Below are positions 35,401-50,400 of a stretch of DNA of 64,000 nucleotides, piece after piece (position 1 is the stretch's first letter; the number at the start of each line of letters is the position of its first letter). The stretch is from Ectocarpus siliculosus (Eukaryota; Sar; Phaeophyceae; Ectocarpales; Ectocarpaceae). The notes under the pieces were generated by a model, which saw nothing but the letters and a program-made list of their open reading frames with translations, searched no databases and was not told the origin of the DNA. Position numbers and translations under genes: made by a program. Location of the stretch: contig FN649742.1 of assembly GCA_000310025.1 (NCBI GenBank), forward strand, positions 342,241 through 406,240. The letters run 5' to 3'.

Positions 35401-38400
35401 TCGCTTGCAAATTTGTGGTATTCGCCGACCGAACCGGATGTATCGATACACAGGAACAGAATTGTATACCTACCATATCACCAGAATCCTGCGTACTCAC
35501 GTGCGATGTTGTAAGAGAACAAGTCAAACCAACTCGGGAACTCACCACGTTGCAAACACTTTCGTGAGGTCCACAATGCTCCTCTGGCTTTCCTCAACTG
35601 CCAGCATCTGAAGTATTCCGTCTACCACCTCCATTGCCGCCCCTGCGCCCCCCCACCCGCCCCTCCAAGAGTCACGAACAGGCGACGGGCTGGCCATCTC
35701 CTCTCGAACACTGACGTCGCCAGGCCCGTTCGCCCAAAGCAACGATGGAAATCTGGCAGCTATGACGTACGAGTGGCACCGGGGTATCCACGTGCCAGTT
35801 GCTGCCGATATATGCGAAAACAGGTTGACAACTGCTGCACGAGCGAGGAGGATGGACAGGGCCGTTTCGAGAACACGGCTAAGGGATGGGAGGTCACGTT
35901 CGTCCGTTATCATGGCCACCCGTTTTATTCCGTAAGATGTACTTCGAAGCCCGTCGACCATCGCTTGACCGTCCTCCGCAAGGAATGGAGGCGCGGTTGG
36001 AGATGAGGCCGATTTTATTGCAGTCCGCCCGGCTTCCGTCACCGTGCCCGGCGTGATACTTGCGCGTCCATATGAACTAGGTTGAAAAACTGCAGTTGCT
36101 GGGGACGCGCCGATGTTGCGAGCAAGGAAGCCTCTCCTAACCGCACTGAGGCACGCCAAAACAACGGAAAGTGCGGGTGGTGAGGCAGAACACAGACAAA
36201 TACAACGGCAGGCAAGAAGCTGCAGTGGATCCTACCACCAAGTGCAGGGACAAAGCATATTTCGAGCACGGTTTGTCCAGTAGCATTGTTTGTTCAAAGT
36301 GTAAAATGATGATGATGAGGATTTTGACGACAGGCACGCGATCGCCGTGCTTCAGGGACAGGAGCCGTCACCTGTACATATCGTGCCACCGACGATCACC
36401 AGATTCTTCGTTGTTTCGAACTGCGTTTTCGTGCGCCTGCCGCTCCACTCCCGCGGCATCCGATGCAAACGCGAAGCCGCCGGTGTCTGCATCTCCGTCG
36501 TCACTCTCCCCTGCGTCGTTGTATTCGTCACCAATACCTGGTAGACAGGGAAGATGTTGGGCCATGGTTAAAGCACGTACGAACTGCACCAACCCATGCT
36601 TGCCGTCTTCATCTAAGCGATGTATACCTCATACCGCTTGGATACAGTCCTAATTGTTGAATGGAGTCTTCGAAACTCTCACTCTTGACTGTTCCACGCT
36701 CCTCACTTGTGCTTATGGGTCGACTTTGGACTAGCAGCTGTTGCGTGTACCATAGTGCCAAATGCTTCCACCTGAGTTTCCGCCGTTGGAGTCTTCCTCG
36801 CAAGACTCCATGGTTCCCATCTCTTCCTCCATTTTGGTGTTTTCGATTTCAAGTCGATCGATGATCCATGCTGTAGCAGCGCTCTCACTCATGACCGGGC
36901 CTATGGCAGGGCGCAACGGGGGCACGGCAGAAATTAAGTATTTCTCCCGATGTTAATGTGTGGTGACTTCGCGATAGATCGTCACCAAGCCCAAGTCAAA
37001 CGTCATGGACGGGAGCGGGTGGGTGACGCTTCCGTCTGATATGTACCATCACTTACCAGGTTTTCCCGCCGCTCTGATCGCCCACTCGACTGGGAAACCC
37101 ATCGCGATCAAATTTTCCACCAATGCCTGCCTCTCGATCTGTAATTGGGAAACGTCCTCGCCCTCCCGTTCTTGCCCGTCTTCGCCACTGGTGGAAAAAG
37201 CCTGGCCATCGCCGGTTCCAACTGCTACATTTGTACCTCGAACTCTTCCCAAGGAGACCTCACGATGGTGCTCATCGCCGTTATCAGCGTTTTCGGCGTC
37301 TTCACCATCGATACCTCGCACCGGAAGCTGACAAGACCTCGCACTGTCGGCCGAGTTGGGACGTGTTGCATCGTTGGCTGCCAAGGCTTCCGAGACTGGC
37401 TGGAGCGATGAACCGCCGTCACGTATTGGAGGGAACAAGAATGGAGCGTGTCCAAAGTTGAAGTGGGCTCCCTGACCCACGTTCATTGAGGCTGCAGGGT
37501 ACAGCCCGCCCATTGCGAACCCAGCGAACGCCACCCCAAGATCGCGTCCGTTCAAGCTGCGTACGCGAAAAGCAATTCGAACAGGCGAAATAATGCTTTG
37601 TGTTCCATGTGCAATAACTCTGATGTTGGGTGTGTGTGAAATGAAATGAACAAGATGAACATGACTCCGGCAAAGGGCTTGTGCAGGGCATAGCCAAAGC
37701 TGTGGCATCTACTCCCTGCCAAACGTCATCTGCACTTCAGTCTGAGGCTACACGAAGCTTCGTTACTACACCATTCTGTCTTGCATTCCTCTGCATTTAT
37801 CCCCTACCTGAAACGCATTTCCTGAAGGCCGGTGTCCAAGAGCACACCAACCACATCGCCCGCTCGCCATCGCTCGCCGTACGGGGCTGAGGACACACAC
37901 CATCGCTTTTGGCGGAACCCATCAAATGCCCACGAATGCATGTGGTCTCCAACACCCTGGCCTCTGGTGGGGCTGCACTGAAAGAGTGGCCCTGCCCACC
38001 CCAACTGCATGAGGCCTCCGGTCAGGAGGGTCACCTCATAGTACCACCTCCCCCCAGTCGATCTCAAGCCCACCCCGACGTGAGATAAGCGGATGGTGGG
38101 AAAATGAGAAGAAGCACTTACACGGTTGCCCTCGATCACCTCGACCAGTGCGTCGCCGCCCATCACCTGCAAGGTCGGACGGGACACACTGGGCCCAAAG
38201 CTGTCGGCCTTTCTTCCTTTCATGCCACGAGGTGATTGGTGCCGTGGCTGATGCCCTCGTTCGTCGCGTTTCCCCAAGCAAAGCCTGTTCCACACAATAT
38301 GACATGCTGATTCTAGCTCACAGAGCAGGGAGTTGTCGCTTGCTAGTCTTTGGTCGTGGAGAGATAAGAGGACAGCGGAGAAATCGCTACGTCGCCCGAA

Positions 38401-41400
38401 AGCGACAGCGTCATCCGAACCCAACGCAAGAACAACGGCCGACGCCAGCGTTGATCCACCGAGAGCCATGAGCGGTCGTATAACTTTGGTCCGAAGAGCT
38501 GCACCGGCCTGGTCAACGTGGCTGAGTTGTACAGCTAAAGCTCGGATGAGTCGGCACCGGAGGTGCGCCTCGACGACGTTGAGTCCGATCTGGTTGGATA
38601 TATCCCCACGTGGTTCGTTTTCGTCATCGTTGGTGTAAGCTACCCTTGCCCTCGATGTTATTGGCGAACCGAGAAAGGTGAGGATGGATGGTAAGGCCTT
38701 TTGAAAGAAGAACGGCGTCACTATCTCGGTTGCCTCTGCGTGGAAAGAAATCTGCAGAGACCGAACAGCTAGCATCAGCCCACTGTTGCTCCCAGCTTCA
38801 TGAGATGTCCCTCGGCAAGATGGGTTGTTGCTGAAGACTTCCTCAATACAATCTCTGTATCGGTCATCGACAGCCACGAACACCACGCCGTCCTGCAGCG
38901 TTGGTCGCTCGCTCTCGTTACCCTTCATCCACCCGACGACAGTGCCACAGCACGCGCTTTTCACCGCTTCCTCGCCTAGGAGTGGAGTTTCGGCTGACAT
39001 GCAGACGTTGCCAAGCGTTTCATGTAGCAACCCTTTGACGTTTTCGCCCAAGTGTGCCCCATCCCACGCTTGTTTTGGCGGGCAACCAGCCTGTGCGGTG
39101 TGTGGTAAAAGCACTACCCTGGCGCCGACGTAAAGCCCTTCAATGTGACCACCTCCGAGGTAAGCCGCAGCTGCTGCAGCGCCAAGCCACGTTGACGAGC
39201 GGTCGTCCCTGTTCGCATCAACCTGTAGTTCCCTCTCAGCCGAGTTCGACAGACCAGCAAACTCCCCCTTGGCAAAGGTGGCAAGCCCGTCCGTCAACGC
39301 CGCAAAGACATGCTCTCGCCACCGGTCTGGCACCTCCTTTACAAGTGACCTAAGCAGTAGTACGATTTCTGATACTATGGATGAGTCTTGCCGTAGTTCT
39401 CCGTTTGGAACGTCTCTGCCAGCGATCAGGACGCGATCGCTCCGATGGCAGTGGATTAAGGGCATCAGCATCCCGTCAAGCGACCCGCATAGACGGTTGA
39501 CAATCGCACGGTCACTGAAGTCTTTCGCGGAGGAGCGAGAAGGGGGGGGGCTGCCTGGCAGAGCCTTTGGTGTCACTCTCTCGCAGTCCGCACGCTCGCC
39601 AAACGCTTGGCTCGGAATACACAACAGCGGGCGGAGCAAGCGCACAATTGCCCTTCTGACGTGATGTCCAGCGACTGACTCGAGATCGAACCAAAGGAAA
39701 AGCCATCGCGGTGTTGATAGCATGGCAGCAACCCGCAGGGAGCGGGTGGTCAGTTCTTCGGCAAGGGCAACAAGACGGGCGACGTAGCTCTCGGCTGCAC
39801 GCTGGGAGTTCTCTCGCTGTGATGGCACGCCAATGTTTGCCATTCGGCGAGCTCGCTCCGGGGAAACCTCTCTCGGGTGCCAATGAAGATCAAACACGGT
39901 GGGTGCGTTTTCCCCCTGGTCGCGTTCAGAACGTCGATTGTTTTTCGTTGGCAAACACTGATGTCGGCCTCCAAGTGCGCCTTCACCTTGCTTCGACGAT
40001 TGGTCCGATGGAGGTCTTGATTTTGTCGTGCAACTAGCCTGACTGGAACAAATCACTCGAGTCGCAACCACCCTTCCGTTGAAAGTGATCTTAACATTTG
40101 CGGAGGAAAGTGTACCACCGCTGGAAGTACTAGCACCACTGAGTGAAGAACCGGCCGCGCCGCCCCCTCTGGTATTCGAGTATGCGCTACAAGTGACATG
40201 CGTCCATTGTCCTGAAGGAAGAGGACACTCGGAGAACAAGCTCTCTTTTTCGAACTCCTCCCCCATCGAGCTTTCACCGCTTTCAGCACTCTTGTGTTCC
40301 TCATCTTGTCCGTCCGCAGTTGAATATCCAGGCGTTGGAGCAAGGGTGCAAGCACGGCCTCTTCCGTCCAAGCCCTCGCCCTGAGTCGAGTTCCCTCTGT
40401 CCAAGTTTTTTTGGTGGTCTCTCCTCTCCGCGGCCATCTCAATGTACACCCTGGGCACGTCGTCATCGGGCGTACCCGTTTTGTCGCGTGGCAAGGGCCG
40501 ACTCAAAAAGATTCCTAGGGAGCTTCCAGGTATTCCGATGCAGGTCTTGACTTGCGAGGACGCCTTGCGGAGGTGGGTGACAAGCGTCCTCCTCGAGCCG
40601 CAGTCCAGTGCATCGCTTCGTGTGCTCGAACAACGTTCTCCTCGAGACTTGTCGAAACCTTTGCCCGGATGCTGAATAGTGGTGCAACTCGGCCCCCAAA
40701 CCCAGAAGCTCAACCCACACCCATCATTCCCATCTTCTTCACGCAGATCAGTGCATAATCCAGTCACGGGAAGTGGAACTGACACCGGGCCAGAGACGAG
40801 CCGCACAGCTCCGGTGGCCGCAAGCGCCTCTTCTTCATCCCGCCTTTTCTGTTGCAGTTTCTCCAAACATCCTCGAGCACGCGACAATTCGTCATATACA
40901 AGCACCAGTGTCGCCTGAATAGCCGTCCATGGCCCGCCACCCTCCTTCGGGCTTGACGCGGGGCGCGGGTGGTGTAGAGATGAGGCACCGCCGTGCTTGT
41001 GCGTCGCCCACGAGAACGACGACGAGCATAGCCGCATGGTGACAACGCTCAAAGCTCGCCACGCGGCATGATGAACTGTTCTCTTCATGCTATCTGGGTT
41101 GCTCGTGTGATGTGCGAGAGCGTCCCCTTGGCCGCTCAGAATGGATCCCAAAACGGAAATGGCCGCAACAACCGCCGAAATTGATCCCTGATCTGGATCG
41201 AGAGAGGGCTTCAACTCGCTTGCGTCGACAGAGGATATTGAAGGACACGAGGAAGCTCGGACTGACCGCCCTTGTTTGTCATTTCTCGCCGATTTAGCGG
41301 GTACTACCACAGCTGGGCGAGGGGGAGCCGACCCTGACTCTCCGTTCGCTAAGCGGTTGTCAAGCTGTTGCGCGAAGCTCGTCGGAATAGAATAGTGTAG

Positions 41401-44400
41401 CAGATGTGGAGTCATCATCATGGCTAGGGTCCGCAGAAGGGAGAGAAATACCAACAAAGATGTGGAGCTTCTCGTTTTGCCCCCCTCTTTTGACTGAGTC
41501 CCAGAATGCTGTTGCCTAACCTCGTAGACCACATGACGAAACAAATCGAAGAACGCCGACCGTACACTGACAATGGCGACATTCCCTCCTGCCCCGATGC
41601 CGTCGAAAAGGGAAGGCTTGTCAACTCCGCCGCCAACGATGCCCAGGGAACGTGCAAGCCTAGCTTTAATTTGCTGCCGAGCTGACGGGATGCGAACTTG
41701 GTTGACAATAAAATGAACGAGCCGCAGGCATGAAGCACGCACCTGCCGGTGCAAATCGGCAACAGCCATCGAGGAGTATCGCACAGGCAGGCTATCAGCT
41801 CTACGAAAGCGTCAACAACACTACATGAAGGTACGTTTCGATCAGGAACTTATGGCGGTGGGTACTCGGGAGTTGGGGGAACCGGTGTGCGACATCTTAC
41901 CTTTGCCCTCAGTTCGTGCAAACGCATCCTGGCCTCTATTGCCCAATGAGGGATCGGGTTTGTCGCGAAAACAACCAATGATTCTAGACTGGTGCTTCCT
42001 GGCGGGTGTGATGACTTCTGCTCCACCATTGCGGCTGATAGAGCTTCTTTCACGCGCCCTTGAGTCATGTGCTGCACAATGAGCACAAGATCAGCGGCCG
42101 AGCCTTCATCAGGCGGATGGTGGAGCCCTCTGGGACTGGCGCTTGAGTTTCTCCGGGCATCGGTAGCCCACCTACGCAAAGGGTAGCATCATACATGCGT
42201 GTAACCATATGCATATGATTTCCCTGCGATGAACGTCCGGGATTTCATAGTACCAGCAGTCAGTGAAAGAGTCCATGGCATGCGCGGTGAACGACAGGCA
42301 GAGCCTCTTGTCTTGCAGCCTAAGTCGTCTTCTCCAAAACAGGTCGTAGAGTTCGATGATACCAGCAAAAACTTCTTCGCATGCTGTAGAGTATGACAGT
42401 ATATATTTTGCCCTCTTGATTACACTCGGGGGTTTAGTCGGATAAATGGTATAGCTCAAACCATATACTGTATCAATTCAAAGCCAAAATAGCGTGTTTT
42501 CTACCACCGGGTTGCTGCACAGAGCGCCGGTGGCAAGATCTCACCTCCTCAATGCTTGGGACAACTCTCGGCGAGTTTGCCGGTCGTCGCTGGGTAAGCG
42601 ACTAGCAGAACGCTCTCGGCGGTATATCGGCGCTTTACTTTGGAACGTTCTCCTGTGGTAGCACCAAACGACGGTTGCTGAATACGTTGGTAGAAAAGCG
42701 AAAGGCCCATCTCCAAATTCACACGGCACTGGGATCGGACAAAAGGGGGGTCAACAATGAAAATTTCATGTTGGGGAACTGTCCATCCCTAGTGACGTGG
42801 CTACATCTTTCCTGGGGCCCGGTGTGAGTTCGAGCAGGAGCATGCGGTTAGCACCAGCAAAACGTTGACAAATAGCCCGTCCACCAGGGTGACAAACTCA
42901 CGAATCTTTAATCTTCACAACATGCGATCAGTTACCGTTCGCGTGGGCATGACGTAGTAGGTGGGTGTGGTTTCAAGTGTTTGGTCGCGAACACGCCAAT
43001 GTTATTTCCACGACATGTGAAACTCTCCACTCCGCCCACTACCGAACAATACTGGCAACGAGACTATGCATAGCTGTGGCGTACTGACCAGCGGGTACGG
43101 CTGGTTGCACCTTGCTGGTAAGACTCACCGCGCAAGGTCGATCGAAGGTAGGCGGGTGGAGTATTTGAGAAGAAGGCGGCAGTTGCGGACAATGTTTGTA
43201 AGCGTTTCGGCCGTCTGTTGTAGACCGGTAGCAGCCGCTTTTTCTCGGGTTTCAGCGCTACCTTGGTCGTTCCGTCCCGCGCCGCCTTCCTCATTCTGGT
43301 GGTCGCGTTTGTCAGAGGAAAACTCTAAGTCAGGGTGTTTGTCCCCCTTCAGCGAATCGGCAAGTCCTGCCAGCACCTCGCGCACTTCGGCAGCCGCCGA
43401 AGCTATCAGCTTCAGTGCCCGAGGAGGAGAACTCGCACGATCAAGCCTACACCTGCACGGGACAAAGTGGGTGAGGGAGTGAGCTGTTGTATCCAAAATA
43501 CCCACAACCCTCTCACGACCAGCTTGGAGGGCTCAGTAGAAGTGGCGTCATGTTGGATTGGCCAACAATATCCAGGTATGCGCTATATATAGTCTTTAGT
43601 CTGGAACGAGGACATTCACCCTAATGCCGACGTGCTGTAGCTGTCACCTCTAAATTATTCTCTCACCTGGCAAACGTAGCAGCTTCGGTCACTACCCCGT
43701 TGCTCTTGATGATCACTGCTACGAGAGCCCGAGTAGCCGCGTCCACGTCGGACGGGAGTGCTCTAGATCGCCGCCGTCGGTGGCTGCCTTCACTGTCCTG
43801 TTGATCAGGTACGGGGTGAGAACTGAGCGACTGGTAACTGCCCCAGCCTTGCCCCTGTGTGGCCAATGACGTTGCGTGTAAGACGGGCAGCTGGGGGGCC
43901 GGTGGGACCGTCATCCACTGGTACAGGGACAATGCCGCGCCCTGCCCACAGAGCAGGTCGTTCAGGAAACCCTGGAGGGGGTGGGAGGGGGGGGGCAACC
44001 AAAGGAAGTGCACAGGTCAGAGGAGCTCGATTCAACGTCTTCGAAGAACACACGTGTTCGGTGGCCAAATAGTGCTTACTTGAGCAAATTGGGGCGGACA
44101 GCAGCTTTAGCTTTAACACAACCGTGAAAGCAACTCGCGGAACGTTTAGTGAACGGAGAAACAAGCCTCATGTCACCATCATCCTCATGCGTTCCGCGCC
44201 GAGGCAATCACTTCACCTCTGCGCGAGCGTCGTCTACGATACTATCTAGTTGTCGCCCAGGAGCTCCGCCGGTTCTTCCCCCGTTCTCTTCTGCCTCTAC
44301 CCCCGCCCCGCCCCCCGTAGGCCCTCGGCCGCCCCCTGTAGATCCTCGGTTTGCATGGCAAGGCAAACCGTGCGGAGAGACACGGGCGTCGATGGGGTTC

Positions 44401-47400
44401 AGAGCGGCGTTGTCGTTACTAGCCCGGCGGCGCCCTCGAGCTAAGCTGTTCTGAGGATGGAGTTTACTCGGTGTCGGGTTGGGTGTGGTCGGCTTGAGCG
44501 TTGCGCATCCGCACGATTCTTTTGTGACCCCTTCTTGCAATTCCATCACCTGGTGGAACGGCGCATCCCAGGTATGGAGGAAGGGTTGGGTGTCATTTAT
44601 TGGTGCAATTGGTCGCAACTATTTATTGCACACCTTTCGTTTTGCCCTAAGTCTGTCGGTAGTATTACCTTAAGAGCTTGAGTGAAGACGGGGCTATCCA
44701 GTTGCGAGGGACTGTCCTTGGTGTGTTGATCCGACCAGCTAAACGTCTCGCGTCCAAAGGCTAAAAATGGCGACGATGCCAGCAACATCTCCACGAGCTC
44801 CTCACTGTCATCTTCGCCCCAGTCACGCTCCCGGTCACAGCCAGTTTCGTGGGAACGACGTAAAACAGGCTGTCGCGTTTTGATTGAGTTCACGTCTATC
44901 AAGCTACACACGAGGTCTGACGAGAGCTGGGCGAGGGCCTCCTCGAGTTGAGCCGACCAGTCCGATGGTGAAGGTTCCTCCCTGACTGGTGTAGCGTCCC
45001 CTTCCGTGGAAATACGGAGGCCGTTGAAACGGTCCACGGCACCCATTAGCGGCAGAACCAACGGCAACAGCGCAGCTGCCCGGGTCAGGCGGTCTTCTCC
45101 TTCCGTCGGGAGGGAGGTTATGGAGATGCAGAGTGCAGGGACGAGTGCCACAAAGGAATTCTTCAAGACGCCGTCAGATCGACTACCATGAGCACCGCGG
45201 GTCGTTTGGTCCCACTCCGTGAGCAATCTCGAAAAAATATGCTGGCTCTCTTTGAGTAGACGTGAGGCGTGGCTAAGTGACAATCCACGAGCAGCGGCTC
45301 TTCTCTCGACACCAACGTCTGCGTCACCCCAGTAGGCTGTCACATGTTCCTGAAGCACTAGGAGCAGGCGCGAGTACGGACACCTAATCACCCCTGAGCT
45401 TCCGAAACGATGTTCGTTGTCCGTCCGACTTTGATGGCGTGGTCGTTCGAGGTTTTCGAAGACGGCCTTTTCTGAGACGGCGCTTCCCCCCCACAATCTC
45501 TTCTGAAGGTCGTCGGCGCAGTAAGAAAGCATCGATTGCATCACAGCGTCGAGCTTTGTGGCATCGAAGTCCTCAGCAGCTTCCCCGATTGCCGTTCTAT
45601 TGTCCTCCTGCTCGTTGTCTTCCGACCGCTGGTGGTCGAAGGCCCCGGATACGATGGCAGATACGTAGTTATCCCGAGCAAGACCTTCCACCGCGAGCCG
45701 TATCATCAAGGTGTTCGATCTAGGGGCCCGGTACACCCGCTGCTGCAACCTCGCAGGGGATTGCCTATCTTTTCCTTTGTCGTCGAGAGGCTGTTGGGTG
45801 CGCTCGGGGGAGACAGGGCCCGCCGTCTTGAGTGTTATCACAACGTCTTGCAGCAATTGCACTCGTGCAAGGTTGGACCGGAAAAATACGCTGAAGCCAA
45901 TCCGAAACGCTTCCGCGGCCTCGACCTACAAAATGTCGCGTAGCGTGGCATGTTTCGTCCTTCATTGGTACTTGAGTCTCGGGGAGTCTCAGTTGATGGC
46001 CTGTACTCTGTTGTCATTTTCATGGTTCGTACGTTTGACTTAGGTTTGTCTCTTGAATACCCAAAAAGTCCAACAAGCGTTGCCAGCTATGCTGTGAACA
46101 TGGATGTTACTTCGGCAGGATGCCATACGCTTTCTATTCCGGGACATTAAGCATTCCGTTTTTATTCCGTTCGGCAGCATAAAAAGGGAGAAGATGCGAA
46201 CATGAAATCCGGCTCACTTGAACAGCTTGAGCCTTGGCGGTCGTCTCTGGGTCTTGTTGAGTGACTTCGTCTTCCAAGAGAGTCTGTAGCTCGGCATGAA
46301 GCTCTCCAATCACACCATTCAGGTCTTCGACACTTTCACTACTACCTCGACACCCTTTCTGGCCTAGCGTAGTACCTCCGTCGCCCGCACAGCTCGTCTC
46401 TTTCGGCCCAAAGCCGTCTTCGTCTTGAGCCCCCCAGTCGTTGTGTTTCGTCTGAAAATCGTTGTCCTTGACGTTGCCCCCGTTGTCCCCGGTTTGAACT
46501 TTGCGCGATGGATTGAAGAAGCTGTTCCCTCGGCAAGCGCGTCGCATGGCGGCGACACGGACGAATTGGAACAAGTTGACCTTGAGCAAGCTCAGGGTTC
46601 CGCGCAATACCTCCATTTGCACCGATCGGGACGCCATGACACACTCGGTTGTTTCTGGCGTCAGATCCGCTCCCTGCATTCTCGCCTGCTTGTCAAAGGG
46701 TTCAGCCGTTGGCACACTCCCGGTGACCAGCTTTCCACATCCCTCGGGGCCGATGTTGTTAGGATCACTTCGGGGGTTTCCTGTGCTTTTCCCCATGGGA
46801 ACTCCAGCAGAATCAACCGTGTCAGCCGCAGCGGGCTCACGAGCTGGAGAAGCAGGCATCGGACTCTTCCTCTCGCGGACGACTCTGATGAGGTCAAGGA
46901 ACGAGCGAAACGCCTGCCACGAGGTATCGACGCAGAAGGGAGCAATTGGCGACCGCGTCCTAGACACGATGGCTTCTTGGCTCTCATGCAGATTTCCTAC
47001 CGAGCACATTGGGGCGTGCTTTGAAGAATCCTGCTCATCATTCGGAATGTCATCTTCTCGTGTCGTCTGGAATTGCTGCCGATTCGCGCTTGACGTCGTT
47101 GATACCTCTTGATCGTGGTTTGAGCTCACCAAGGCCACCGTTCTTGCCTCACGCACCCTCTTTCGAATCCGCTTGCCGACTCTCACTGCCTGTCGCAAGC
47201 TGCGATCGACTTCGGTAGTGGTGTCCTTCGGAATGTGAGGTATGGCCAATCGCTCGAAATGACGCAGGAGCGCCACTATCATCTCAATCCGACCCACCTT
47301 GAACGTTGGAATTGGAGGCGGCACAAAGACGTGGTCAGGAACATGCGAAACAGTATGGACAAACGGGAATTGAACGCATCACCGAAACAACAAGTTATCC

Positions 47401-50400
47401 GGCCTATCCCGCGACGCGCCTTCCATACTGACCGGTTGGGAAGGATCGTCCGGAATATCTAGCCCTGTGCCCTCCAACAACTCGCTTGTAGAGGGTCCTC
47501 TCCGTTCAGCCTCATTGTAAGGACTGGGGGAAGATGGATCATGGCGTGTGACAGGCCTCAGCTTGGCAAGCACCACACCAAACTCCCCTCCCTCGCTTAG
47601 GCGTACAGCTCGGGGCTCCTGCACCGATTTTTCAGATCATTCGCAGAGCAGTTGTACGGTCAGTCATGGTCCAGGGAAACCACACAATTCAGCTAGTTCT
47701 AGCGTTCTAGCGCTGACCTTGCCGATGGCCAGGTTGTTTCTGACTCGTAACTTAGGGTACGCTCGGGCGGTAGACGGACAGCCTGGTGATGCTGATGCTC
47801 ACCTCCACCCCATCGCCGATAACTAGACGGGGGATGGAAGCCTCGACTGCAGTCACTCCGTCCCCCTCGCTAGGGCTGTGGCCTCGACTGCTGCCACCTC
47901 CCTCGGTTGCACTTCTGTGCGGTAGCCGAAACTTGCGGTCTAGCCCCCACTTGAACACGCGCCCATCAACGGTAACCGCCGCACTGTAGGTCCGTCCTCC
48001 CGTGGCGGAGCGAATCCGACCCCCGGCAGGTGTTGCGAAGAAGGCAACTCGTGTAGGGGTATGGCGAGGTCCTATGCGGCGGGACCGACATTCGGAAAAC
48101 CATCAGGCTAGCGATGAGTGCAGCGACCGAGGCAGGAAAAAAAATAGGTATTGTACGATGTGAAGGAAAATGAACCCGTTGTTCCGTGGGGAGGGTGAAA
48201 AGGCACACCTTTGTACTTCTCTGACACGGCATCCTGCCCTAAACTGTCACCCTGCGTTCCAAAGTCGGCTCTTATGATTGGCCTTTGTTGCCCACCTGCG
48301 CCTGTTGAAAAGTACAACCCGAGCCTGCCAGCAGCGTCGTACCTGCGTCCTCGTGGCCTAGTTGTCCATAGCGCCCCGAGCCCCATGTGAACAATGTACC
48401 GTCGTGTGTGACCGCCATGCAATGATCCCATCCGGATGTGATAGCTTTCACAGTCGCAGAACCCAGGGAACCAGTGCAAACCCTTGTAGGCGGAACGCCG
48501 CCGCGCTTGCCGAGCGTCCCATCCGCAACGGCAGCAGAAGCCGCTGCTGCGGAAATGCCAAGAACTGCCGTTGGTGCATCTCCGTCGCGTCCATGGCTGT
48601 AGCTACCACCGAAGCTGAAAAGTTCACCGCGGCGAGTGAGTGCTAACGAATGCCCCCAGCCCCCTGCCATCATGGACACTGGAAAGTTCTTGAGGCCATC
48701 TATTGACCGGGGGCAGATCTTCGGCGACATGAAGCAATTTCGACCGAGATCCGTTAAAGATTATCAAAGGCGAGCGCATAACGGGGACGCAGAGGGATTG
48801 TTCACTGCTTAACCTGTTGGTCCATTTTGGCTGCAATCAAAGAAACAACAACAGAATGTGTTGAAACTGTCGTTCAATGATAACGAACATCTCGCATGGA
48901 TCTAGACACCGTTCAATGTGCATGTTCCGCCTGTATTGGTCAACCGCGACTTGTCAGCGACACAACACAATCATGCCAAGCGCTCACCGCGTCCGAACAA
49001 AGAGGATCTGTGTCACCGCACTGGCCGCAGTCGTTCTTTCCCCAAGCGTAGGACGTTCCGGTAGAGCAAACAGCCAAGGAGTGCGACACTCCGCAGAACA
49101 CTGCCTCGATCTCGATTCCCTGGAGCGCTTCAATATGGCAGGCGGACGACCGATCTCGGGTGTCGCCGAGACCGAGTCTTCCGTTGGACCCATTTCCCCA
49201 CGAAAACACCTTTATATTCGTCATAGTGGGTTATCGTTAGAAGATTTTGCCCGCGACTTGGCATAACAAAATGGGTCCACTTTGCTCTTGACTCGTGTGT
49301 CTTGTCGGTCAGGCTTATCGTTGTCATGTTGCCGCGTTGGGATTAATACACCTCAATGTTGACACTCGACAGCTATGTATTTGTTGTACTCGAAAAATGG
49401 CACAGTCATTATCCTGGGTCTCTCACCTGGCCAGTCTCAAGTAAAGCAAGAGTGTGCTCCTGCCCGCAAGCAACATCTGTCACATTTGGTTTGTGGGCCA
49501 GAACTTGCCATACGGTGGGCATGGCGGCAGAACCGGTACTAGCGCAGCCGGCCCAACCATTTTGAGCGGCATCGGATGAGCCATACGTGCAATCTCCAGC
49601 ACTTAAATCAGAAGCCGCATCGCCCTGAGCCGCTGACCTCGAGCCGTGGACATCTCGGAATCGATCCATCACAAAAAAAGGTTGTCTCGTGGTTGCCGCA
49701 ATCGTTCTTCCGTCTTGCCCCCCCCATGTAAGAAGCTCCCCCTCAGTGGTGAGTGCTACGTGACAGTAGTCTGTGGCGTCCACCTATACGGTGGGAGGAA
49801 CACCGGTGACGTATCGTATTGAAAGGTGGAAAAGTGTGCAGGAGAGCATCTACGGAAGCTGCCCATTCCATTTCTCATGCTGAACTCATATTATAGTGTC
49901 AACACGCTATTAACACTTGGTTCCAGTACACTGCAAGGCTGCAAAGCTGGTTATTGCCAAACTCTAGATTGTCCAACAGAACGTGTACGGAGACTTAAAA
50001 GTCAAGCAGGCATGTGGCGAGTAACTAAGGACGCCTGTGACCTGAGGACAAGCACAAGCATTCTACAACGCTTGTAGTGGTGTTTGCTCGCCTTCATCAA
50101 GTCTATTTCCTCCAAAGCTGATGGTATTGGCGATCCCCGTGAAAAGCAGTGACCAGGGCATCTTCTGTCCGCTGGTGACTCCGTTTCCTGCACCACAAGG
50201 TTAAAACAGAATTACCCCGTAATAACTTCAAGAGGTGGTTTAGGTGCCCGCATGTTGGACACGTGTCATTCCACTGGCTTGACGTACGCGCCACATGCGG
50301 TTGTCATGTGTCAGCAGTCTGTACGAATATATGGGCGACGTGTATGGCAGCCACACGAGTGTGTTACAGACAAAGCCAACAAGGCTCAACTTTCCACCGG

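Noticed and set aside
42541-42729. Additional exon of the HERC-like gene
   Set aside because: The exons ending near 43137 and starting near 42174 join in phase without it, and it has no matching splice sites.
44208-44618. Separate minus-strand gene rich in glycine
   Set aside because: The segment from about 44551 to 44216 fits as a phase-0 exon of the HERC-like gene (caccag|GTG ATG ... GCA GAG|gtgaag).
47302-47432. In-frame TGA between the RCC1 end and the next long reading frame, suggesting readthrough or selenocysteine
   Set aside because: A phase-0 intron from CCG|gtcagt (47433) to ttcaag|GTG (47297) removes the TGA and joins both parts cleanly.
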